64,000 nt of DNA, taken from assembly GCA_003439945.1 (NCBI GenBank), contig QVRM01002068.1, forward strand, positions 1 through 64,000, given 5' to 3'. Shown here in pieces: positions 55,730 to 64,000 of the stretch. Position 1 is the stretch's first letter, and each line of letters begins with the position of its first letter. The notes under the pieces were generated by a model. The model was not told where the DNA came from, did no database searches, and saw only the letters and a list, made by a program, of their open reading frames with translations. The stretch is from Dermanyssus gallinae. Lineage: Eukaryota; Arthropoda; Arachnida; Mesostigmata; Dermanyssidae. Made by a program: the position numbers and the translations under genes.

Positions 55730-58303
55730 TTTGATTGCCATGTGTGTGAAGCCAGCAGCAGTTGAGGACACGTTCACACTAATAGAGAAAATTACGAAGT
55801 GCGCACAACAGGTAGACCGTGCTCACCCCACGGTGATTGTGGGATATATGAACGCAAGACTCGACAGACCCACGGACGCGAGGACTGAAGCACTCACCGA
55901 AACACTATCGGATATGAGCTTCTGGGTGGCGAATGACCCAAGTTTGTCGACATTTGAAGGTGCAATGGGTAAATCAACTATAGATTTATTTGCTACAAAT
56001 ATGCCGAAACGAAATGTGTGTTTTGTGGGAATAGATCACCAAATGAGAGAAGGGGCGGACCAGAAGGTGCATAAACCCGTTGGTCTGGATATCACGGTCC
56101 CAGCCCGCCACGAGCGACAGCACAAACGGAAACCTCTGTCAAGAGTACTTAAAGCAGACCGCCTACAAGAAGCCGTAGAAGTTCTCGGCATCGAAAGAGC
56201 AGAGCAAGATGTAGAAAGCTACAATGAACTGCTCACCCGAGCACTCAAGGCATGCGCAGAGCATGTGAAATGGAGAAGAGAAAGGAGTTGGTGGACTCCG
56301 GAATGTAACCAAGCGAAGGCCATTCACTACCAAGCAAAGGTGCTGGAACGCATAAGGCCGGAAATGAGACTTCTATTGGCAACGACGAGGTCCATTTACC
56401 GACGAACTCTGCGGAATGCTAAAAGGCAACACGAGCAACAACTGGAGACTCGACTGCTTCAGAAGACCGAACAAAATCCATATTTATGGCTCCGTAACAC
56501 CTCGGAGGGGAGGTCTGCATGTCCAGTTGAAAGCGATGTACTCTATGGCCACTTTAGATCGATCCTCAGCTCACATGACACAGTGCCAAGGGCAGTGCCT
56601 ACTCTCATGTCGGTCTGGTCAGAAAAGGGATCTGAAATGGAGAACTCAACTGGACGAATACTTCACCGTCCAAGAAGTGGCGGAGGCACTGCGTCAACTC
56701 CCGAGAAACAAAGCCACCTGGGCCAGATGGCATCTGTAATGAGCATCTGCAGCAGGCAGCCATAATGACCGCACACTGGACCGCGCTTTTTAATAGGTGC
56801 ATTTACAACAATCGACTACCATCAGCGAGGAGACAGTTTGTTATGGCACTTATTCCAAAGGGCAAGGGACCGCGGACCGAGCCCTCTTCTTGGCGGGGCA
56901 TTGCCAAGAAAAGCTGCGCTTACAAACTGCTTGCAAGCCTCCTAGCCGCTCGTCTAACGTCGTTCGTCGAATACAAAAAGGCATTACCAGACGAACAACA
57001 CGCTCGTGTCCAGAGGTCAACACTAACTGCATGTGCAATCCTCCTTGCAGATATAGAGCAAACCCTGTCACGAAAGGGACTGTTTTTATACAGCGTATTT
57101 GTGGATTTCCGAGCCGCGTTTGATTCAGGCTCAAGAACTCGAGTCCTGCTTAAACTCGCCGAAATCGGGGTCCCAATACGGATGCTGACATTGATGAAGG
57201 ACGTGCTACAATCCAATCAGATCATCTTGGACGACGGTGTAGCAGAGCACCCAAGCATAGAACAAACGACAGGCTTTGCCCAAGGCGATAATCTCAGCCC
57301 TTTGCTTTTTTGTTTACTGGTAGCCGATTTACCAACACGTTTACAAGACCCGACACCCAGCTGTCAAGATAATTATGTATGCCGACGATCTAGTGCTCTA
57401 CAGTAGCAGCAGATACCATCTGCAACAGGCGCTGGCCACTTTGTCGGCATACGTGAACGTAGTAGGCCTTGAAATAAATATGCAGAAGACAGAAGCTATG
57501 AAGTTCAGGCACGCGGGCAGGCTGGCCGTGACTGATACACTTAGGTTAAATGGACAAGACCTGAACTATGTAAATAAGTTCACATATCTCGGTATCACAG
57601 TGACCCCCTCAGCCAAGACCTTCGCTGCACATATAGAAGAGAGGTCTCGAAAAGCCTTGATTGCGGCGACAACCCTTAAGAAGCCCCAGATGCTCTCGAT
57701 TAAGGCAGCGCTAGCTCTATTTGATATGAAAATAGCGCCAATTGCATCATACGGGATCCAGCTTGTATGGGCAAAACTAAGCTCGACTCAGCTCGGTGCT
57801 CTCGATCGTGTGAAACCAGCCTATTTGAAGCGGGGTACTAGGTTTACATACGTCAGCATACAACTGCCTAACGTATTTGCTGTGCGATGCTCCACTATTC
57901 GTGGAACAGGTCAAAAAACAGTTTGCGCTTCCAGACACCCCTGCATACAGCGAGTTCATACGGCGATATGAAGAGAAAATGGCAGAGATCGATCCACATT
58001 TTTATATGACAGATGCAATGGTTAGGTCAGAATGGAAGGGCACGAGCAGAACAAACAGGCACATGACCACCCGCTTTGCTGTGCACGGTTTTCATCACCT
58101 TCTATGTCAGAAAGACGCTTGCCATGAACCCTGTGACACATGTGTTTGTAAATATTGTTATGGTATATGCGTAAGATATCATGGCAGTGAGTGTAATGCA
58201 ATCCCCGATTTTTAATATTATTATCATTACAAGACTGTAGTGATATCGATCGTACTATTGTATATTTTACCCAATCTGGTGTGGAAATAATCATGTGACA
58301 CTC
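55730..58303 (+). pseudogene. Family A retrotransposon, copy 8 (best preserved)
   Basis: This is a 2,574-bp, 5'-truncated ORF2 copy with exact 14-bp target duplications. The 344-residue frame 55,731-56,765 starts inside the APE endonuclease: VGYMNARLD at 37-45, where GDFNA is expected, and STIDLFATN at 82-90. A basic linker follows. The frame 56,765-57,406 holds PKGKGP, SSWRGIAKKS, FVDFRAAFDSG (motif A Asp 114) and TTGFAQGDNLSPLLF (motif B intact). The frame 57,375-57,971 holds MYADDLVLYS (57,375-57,404) and KTEAMKFRHAGR. The frame 57,877-58,215 holds APLFVEQVKKQF, TTRFAVHGFHHLLC and CVCKYCYGICVRYHGSEC. Catalytic RT residues survive, but at least three frameshifts (near 56,620-56,760, 57,370 and 57,850) break the protein. 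The 3' UTR contains TTTACCCAATCTGGTGTGG. Confidence 0.93.
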
Positions 58304-58317
58304 ATTTATTCAATCGA
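58304..58317. repeat. Target-site duplication, right copy
   Basis: Exact match to 55,716-55,729. Confidence 0.88.
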
Positions 58318-58589
58318 AATTAAGGATGCTACGGAAACCAACTATGTGCGGGTGTAGTGAATGAATCAACTGTTTTGAGTTCAATATATACTTGGTCTAT
58401 GCATGAAAAATTGGATTCCGTAGACGTAAGGCGCTGTTTTTGCTGTAGCTAGCAGCCAAGCGGCAATGACGCGAGTGTCTGGCTCATTGTTGTACGAGCA
58501 AAGCCTGACCTGCGTATTTGTTCGAAACTTCCGGGAACGGTTACCATGTCAAACTTTGTGACAAAAATCACCGATTTGCGAGGAGCTCT

Positions 58590-59277
58590 CATTTTATGTT
58601 ATTATTTAAAAAAATCTATGACCTAAGCGCAATAAAATGTTTGTCAAAGCTTACGACGATAATACTCTCGACAGAAGACAGCGTTTTGAGTGGTTTAAAA
58701 AGTTCAACATTGGCAGTTCCGAACTGGACGTCAAAGCACGAGGAAAACCGTCAAACATTTTTCGGGGGCAACCGAATTGCAAGCTTTGGAGGATGTAGAT
58801 GATGCGCAAACGCAAGAAGAATTCGCTGCTTAACTAAACTTGTGCCAATCAACCGTTTTCGGACGCTTGAAGGCCATGGGGAAGATTCGGAAGCTCTCAA
58901 AGTGGGTCTCACATGAACTGAAGGAAAGATGGCAATAGAATAGACAAACCATTTGTGAGATTTTGCTTGCCGGGTTTGAACAAAAGTCATCTTGCATCAG
59001 ATCGTGACGGAAGATGAAAGGTGGATCTTTCTCGACAATCCCAAGCGCCAAAAGTCATGGTAAGGTCCCGGGGCAGCAGCGTCATCGACCGTGAGGCCGA
59101 ATCATCGAACGTGGGTAGAAGATTGATTTGTCTCTAAACATACGGACTTTTTCTGACGAAAAAACTACAAGTTGCCCGAAAGATCGGTACAGTGTATAGC
59201 TAGCGAGTACCGTTACTTTGAATAATATGCCTTTACTCGTTATAGGATGAGAAACATTTGGGTTTGCTCAAAAATCG

Positions 59278-59278
<1 letters not shown>
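58590..59278 (+). pseudogene. Mos1-like mariner transposase, internally deleted
   Basis: The + strand, with stops and frameshifts, reads TLDRRQRFEWFKKFNIG, then ARGKPSN (58,665-58,760), VDDAQTQEEFA, KAMGKIRKLSKWVSHELKER (58,870-58,930), ICEILLAGFEQKSS, then RWIFLDNPKRQKSW (59,020-59,060). That is the mariner N-terminal half up to the first catalytic region. After about 60 more bases the C-terminal ending KLPERSVQCIASEYRYFE appears directly (59,160-59,222), followed by a stop. The part carrying the second and third catalytic Asp is missing. It is a different mariner lineage from the one at 20.4 kb. No inverted repeats were identified. Confidence 0.8.

Positions 59279-59361
<83 letters not shown>
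59279..59361. repeat. (AT)n microsatellite
   Basis: About 41 AT units lie between the mariner remnant and foldback element 2. The isoleucine/tyrosine frames here come from the repeat. Confidence 0.97.
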
Positions 59362-59362
<1 letters not shown>

Positions 59363-59364
<2 letters not shown>

Positions 59365-60480
59365 GTGGTACCAGAAATATCTCCGAAGCGATATAAAGAA
59401 TTGTAGAGCTCGTCAAAGCAAATTTTTTTTCAATGAAACATGGTCTCTGAGAAGTCTTGTTTCGGAGTGAGATTGATATTACTAAAATCCGTGACACCAG
59501 TGTTGTTGCTCGACAAAGGTTCGCAAAATATGCAATTGCGAGACAACCAGTCCACCTATACAGGAACCAAGCACACCGTGTTCGTGAGAATATTCTGCCA
59601 AGAAATAGTAGCATATAATGCCAGCCAGACGATCCGAAATGGTCGTTTAAAAGATAATTCGCAAACATCCAGTTGATTTTTTTGCTTTCACACGAAACAC
59701 CTCAAAATCACTACCTTGCGACTAATCACAGCGCTCAGAGCGAACACATTTAAGCAAATGTTTGCTTGGCTTAATGACAATAATTTTAGTACCAACTGCA
59801 TGGCAATGCGAGCGTGGTTGCGGAGTAATAAGATATTTCAGAGAACATGCCGAGATTGAGCACATGCATAAATTACCTAGAGTGACTTATCTGATGTATT
59901 AGGCATTTATGCGTGCACTCAATCTCGATTACTCCGCAACCACGGCTCGCATTGCCATGTATTTGGTATCGAAATGATCGTCCTGAAATGCGCATTTGCA
60001 TGAATAGTTTTAAGCGTTGTGATTGGTCATAAGGAAATTTTCCCTTACAATTTAATAATATAAATGTTCTCACGAATACGACGATGTGCTTAATTGTGTA
60101 ATTGCACATTTTGTGCTCCTATGTCGGGCAAAAATACCAGTGTTACGGATTTTAGTAATATCACTCTCTCCCCCTCTCTCTCTCTCTCTCAGAAATAAGA
60201 CTTTTTAGAGACTTTGTTTAATTGGAAAACTCTCTTGAAGCTCTACAATGCCCTTTATCGCCCTTCAAATCTTTTCGGGACAAAGAAATTTATGCATGCA
60301 CTCAATCTCGACATGCTCTCTGGAAAATCTTAATTACTCCGCAATCACAGCTCCCATTGCTATAAATTTAGCACCAAAATAGTCGCCATGTGCGTTTGCC
60401 TGAATGTGCTAGTTTTTAGCGCTGTGGTTGGTCGTAAGGTATGCATTTTGAGGTATTTCGTGTAAAAGCTAATAAAATCA
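59363..60480. mobile_element. Foldback DNA element 2
   Basis: Segments are arranged a-b-c then c'-b'-a', followed by extra c''-b''. Landmarks: a at 59,365-59,620 (GATATTACTAAAATCCGTGA) against a' at 60,100-60,282 (CGGATTTTAGTAATATCACT); b at 59,676-59,750 against b' at 60,003-60,050 and b'' at 60,411-60,472; c at 59,792-59,872 (GCGTGGTTGCGGAGTAATAA) against c' at 59,902-59,972 and c'' at 60,290-60,382. The palindrome centre is near 59,885. The a segment is a diverged relative of the end of foldback element 1. It begins at CAGGTGGTACC beside an (AT)n tract. A (CT)n run (60,161-60,190) has expanded inside a'. No transposase motifs are present. Confidence 0.8.
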
Positions 60481-61030
60481 CTTCATCTTTGCAAATCTTT
60501 CTGTTACATCCTGAATATACTATAGTGAATTTATCACGTGCACATGCATTTATAGGCGACCATTTGAATGTAAATAATTTAACACGTTACGCAACCGTTC
60601 TATAAGTGCGTGGGGCGCAAAGGTTGTGAGAGTCACTGCGATACGACTTCTTAAATTCTTCTGCCCGATATCAGGGTGTTAAGTCGTACTGGCACGCCGT
60701 CTTCGAGATATTTGCCAAAACGTTTACGTTTTGAGATGTCTAAACTAGGACAAACTTGATAGCTCTCGATTCTTAGCATACCGCCAGCATAGCTGTATTA
60801 CAAATGTTTCTAAACACCGTTAGGCGAGCTTACGCATTTAGTTCGTTATGCCTCTCTAACTACAAGGGTTTTATAAGGTCTACCATAAACGGTGGATCCT
60901 CGCACAAAGTCCCTAAATTTATATGAACAAAAACTAAGCCTGTACCTCTCTGCCTGCCCAATATGACAACAACATTACACACACTTGGATTATACACACA
61001 TAAATATGTATATTCTTTTACTGCGCAACG
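60481..61030. other. Unassigned sequence
   Basis: No element or gene recognised. Confidence 0.5.
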
Positions 61031-61061
61031 TATATATATATATATATAATATATATATATA

Positions 61062-61094
<33 letters not shown>
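61031..61094. repeat. (AT)n microsatellite
   Basis: AT tract with two phase breaks (AATA near 61,048 and ACTA near 61,062). Confidence 0.95.
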
Positions 61095-61097
<3 letters not shown>

Positions 61098-61199
61098 CAA
61101 ACGTCGACAAAATGGCTGTAAACAGAGCCGATAGGTTTGCCGGCATCTGTGCAAGCGCCAGCTGACTGCGCTAACCCATCTGGCGATCCGTTCTGCCGA

Positions 61200-62330
61200 C
61201 CCAAAGGCTGCTGGAGAAAGCGCGCCGCATCGCACCCTCGCTGAAGTAATCGAAATGAGAGTATGCGGGTGTTGCAGCTGGCTGGAGCCTAAACGCGATG
61301 GCGAGACGATGCTAATGAAGGCAACAGCATTCATTACTGACCTTCACGAAAGTGAAGACCAGGCCGACGATGTTGGCTTCCAAGAGATGACGCGCATCAA
61401 CCGATTGTGGAAGTCACAGGTGGTGCTAGCCAAGGATGTGGCTGTAATATTGCAGCTAATGACAACGCGTTAAAGACGCACTTTAATGATGTGTCTCATT
61501 GCATTGCGTAGCACATTAAATGTAAAGTTGAAGAATCTCGATTTGCTAGAAACGGGGAATTCGTTATTGCATTGAAAGACGAGATTGATAGAGGTATACT
61601 GCTATCGCTGCAAGGTCTGGCGGAAGCTAAGGGACCTGCGAGGATAAGCCACGCTCGCACGTGAGTAGAAGGCAAGATTTCTTGTGTGCATTTTTTCTCC
61701 CGTATTAGCTTCTCTCACAATCCTATGAAGTCTCTGAAGAAGTTTGAGTGAAAATGAGAAATCCAAGCACCAATATTGTAAAAGCAACAAGAGATTATTC
61801 TGACATTGGTTGGTATAGATTGCACCGCAGAGCATGCTGAATAGAACGTCACTGATTAGCTCGTAGTCTACGTACACACTTCCGATAACATCTCGAAAAT
61901 AGTCTTTTGTATAAAAAAGCGGGATAAATATACCCTACGACCCGGCAGAGAGCAAGATGGTTAGAAATCAAACATTGCCGGTGGAAAAAGCCATCTGGAG
62001 CAAAAAATAGTGATGACCTCATCCAATCGATCATGGATACAGTTATCTCTTGTGTCGTGGAAGCAGTACAAACGGCAATCACCAGTGCCATTAGCACAAT
62101 AATTTGATCTCTATGTTCGTAGTTGTTAAGCTCCTTAAAGACAAAAAAGCATCCTAGAAATAATGAGTTTGGAGATACGCCTCGACAATCTATCGGATCG
62201 GTTTTACAAGAAGCGCTTTGTGCCTTTACAAATGAGGCGATTTTTGACACTGACGAAAAAATAAAAGGGCACTTATGACCGAACCGCGAACATGTAGTGT
62301 CTTGGCGGAGAATCATTCACGATCGAGACA
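61200..62330 (+). pseudogene. Probable ORF1 remnant of a non-LTR element
   Basis: A 72-codon frame at 61,255-61,473 is followed, after a frameshift, by SRFARNGEFVIALKDEIDRG and LLSLQGLAEA (about 61,525-61,620), which resembles ORF1 sequences of R1/I-type elements. Near 62,020-62,110, LIQSIMDTVISCVVEAVQ and AITSAIST has the amphipathic character seen at ORF1 C-termini. No zinc knuckle is readable between them. Many stops. The assignment rests mainly on the endonuclease-like sequence that follows on the same strand. Confidence 0.35.
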
Positions 62331-62339
62331 GAAACAGCA

Positions 62340-62960
62340 AAGTCAACTCACTTTCTTTCAATGAGATAGCGAGATTATGCCTTCCCTGCTCTGACTGTAA
62401 CTACAAAATATGACGTACTGAGACCCGGGACCACGGAACTGTCCTTTCTGGTTGGTATTTGATAGAATGGGCAGTAGACGAAAGGCCATGGAGGAGCAAG
62501 CAATGACGTTGCTGTAATATATAACAATAAGCTCAGTGGAATAGAAGTATTATACACAGAGAACAACTACGAAGGCGAATACAATTAATATACTAGAGAC
62601 AACGTACTTAAAAGAAGCTTTATAAATATAATTGCAATGTATTCCAGCCGTGAAATGTTAAAACAGGCGCACTTATCAGCACGTTAGCGTCCCGCACTAT
62701 GTGGGTGGTCTTCACAGGCGAGAACCCCATCTGCGTTTTTCCCCATAGAAGGTCTATGATAGATGTATTTGCCACAAATACCAGGCAATGATAGCATCAG
62801 ATACAAAGGTATGCAAATAAATACTTTGGCCTTCGGTACCAGAGGACACCTTCTAGTTGCAATGTTGTCCACAGTACATCATCAAGCAGCAGGCCAGCGG
62901 CGGTAACGAGCAAACCTCGAAAAACTATTTGGTTTACCCAATCGTGCCGGTCTTTGAAAT
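62340..62960 (+). pseudogene. APE endonuclease remnant of a non-LTR element
   Basis: The + strand reads LRPGTTELSFLVGI, then GHGGASNDVAVIYNNKLSGI (62,480-62,545), like the GGVAIL block of APE domains. FINIIAMYSSREML follows (62,620-62,660). Then MWVVFTGENPICVFPHRRSM and IDVFATN (62,695-62,785) resembles the SxIDL block near the domain's end. The order is right, but stops and shifts are frequent and no RT follows. Together with the preceding ORF1-like region it suggests one old R1/I-type element. Confidence 0.45.
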
Positions 62961-64000
62961 TCTGTATGCTACAGACTATACCTACCAAAAAGTCACCGGA
63001 AATGTGGTTCCTGGATACGAATGTTAGTCGGCCTTATGATAAGGTGGTGCGGGACGCTAAATTGGAGCGAAAGAGAAAGCACAAAACAAGCTTCTCAGAG
63101 AGACCCTGCTGCATGCACACAAATGGTTGCGCTCCAACATGTGTCCAACAGCCAGTCCAAAATCATCTGAATAGCTAGATAGTGTAGTTTGGCAACAGTT
63201 ACAGCCTTTATTGTGACCTGGCAGATCGTACGCGGCCCCCGGCGTTCTCTGTGGCTATGCGTTCCTCTTCGTGATCTCAAAAGCGGACGTGCTTTTTTAA
63301 CGCACAAATCCCTTAACTTTGAAGATCTTGTTCAGCGCGCTTCACAATGTGCTATTGCCTTTGGACATCTCCCTTACAACCGCGCAAAAATTATTACAGT
63401 CTGTGGTTGTGAATTTAGTCGCTTTATTGGCTAAAGAGAAAAATGTGTATCGCCTGATCTCGATAGAGTAATGAAAAAAGTTGTGTTCTTTAAAAACAAG
63501 GTCGTTGTATAACAATTTGCAAACTTTCCAACGATCAGCAAAGGTTAGATGATAACTAGTGCTTCTAGCATATCATAGCGCATATGGCTGAGTCATTTTG
63601 AGTTTTCTATCCCACTTTCCTAACAACGGTACGCAACTTTAACGAAACTCATTTGTAATAGTCAGGTGATAGCATAGGTACAGAAAGCTGGTCTTTCTTT
63701 ATTAGTTTTGGTTTTCAACGTTTACACTACTCTTTTTCGCTTCATATCGGCGTCTAGCACACATATTGCTGATTGCTTCACATCTTCTACGTGTGTCTTA
63801 TCATTGTTGTTACAAAAAAAGAAACTAAACTTTTAATTATGTGATTTTAAACTGGTAAACTCAGCGGATATATATATATATATATATATATATCGCGTTA
63901 ATGACACTGTTTGTTGTTTTTTGTTTTAACGTCGGTCGGGTGGAGCAGAAAAACTCAACTTCTTACAATAGTGTAAAATGGAAGTAAAAATTGTGAAATG
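62961..64000. other. Unassigned sequence to window end
   Basis: Frames of 70-81 codons at 62,954-63,434 lack motifs. An (AT)n tract lies at 63,869-63,893. No supported gene. Confidence 0.5.

Noticed and set aside
59258..59668. Ile/Tyr repeat proteins on both strands
   Set aside because: They are translations of an (AT)n tract; similar frames at 31.4 and 61.0 kb have the same cause.
1..64000. Endogenous viral or LTR-retroelement sequence
   Set aside because: I found no paired long terminal repeats, aspartic protease or integrase motifs, and all RT fragments are of non-LTR type.

Overview
This window looks like repeat-dense nuclear DNA from a multicellular eukaryote, most probably an arthropod. 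A chelicerate such as a tick would fit, but that is inference. The evidence is the mixture: a long satellite array, (AT)n and (TAA)n microsatellites, tRNA-derived SINEs, mariner and Tc1 transposases, and several decayed classes of non-LTR retrotransposon. I see no operons, no CRISPR, no rRNA genes and no convincing intact host gene. Almost every long open frame is part of a broken transposable element or a by-product of repeats.

Layout. 1-10,571 is one CT-rich, low-complexity tandem array built mostly of four-base CTNN words. It has higher-order structure: about 3.7 kb is duplicated at an offset of about 4.45 kb, and a second block is duplicated at about 0.87 kb. 11.7-14.0 kb holds a minus-strand APE-type retrotransposon, called family A here. 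15-16.7 kb holds a CR1/Jockey-group-like element. 17.4-17.9 kb is a GC-rich block. 20.4-21.7 kb is a mariner element with both 28-bp inverted repeats, lying in an (AT)n tract. 21.8-26.5 kb contains a SINE, two 3' fragments of an element with a restriction-like endonuclease (called the RLE family here), an R1-like fragment and a second family A copy. 27-31 kb is mostly microsatellite and unassigned DNA. 31.7-35.6 kb is an R1-like element with an ORF1 zinc-knuckle region, interrupted by a family A copy that is bounded by a 15-bp target-site duplication. 36.5-41.6 kb is a CR1-like element apparently split by a 3.3-kb RLE-family copy. 42.5-47.4 kb holds more family A and R1-like fragments. 47.7 kb is a SINE. 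50.7-51.6 kb is a dead Tc1-like transposase. 51.7-52.9 and 59.4-60.5 kb are two related foldback elements. 55.7-58.3 kb is the best-preserved family A copy, with a 14-bp target-site duplication. 58.6-59.3 kb is an internally deleted mariner of Mos1-like type. 61.2-63 kb is a very decayed ORF1/ORF2 remnant.

How the parts relate. The elements do not cooperate as a pathway. They record nested insertions: family A into an R1-like element, the RLE family into (TAA)n DNA and into a CR1-like element, and mariner into (AT)n. The items most worth a second look are family A, whose carboxy-terminal cysteine/histidine motif is conserved in eight local copies, the RLE family with its (TAA)n flanks, the two foldback elements, and the higher-order CTNN satellite.
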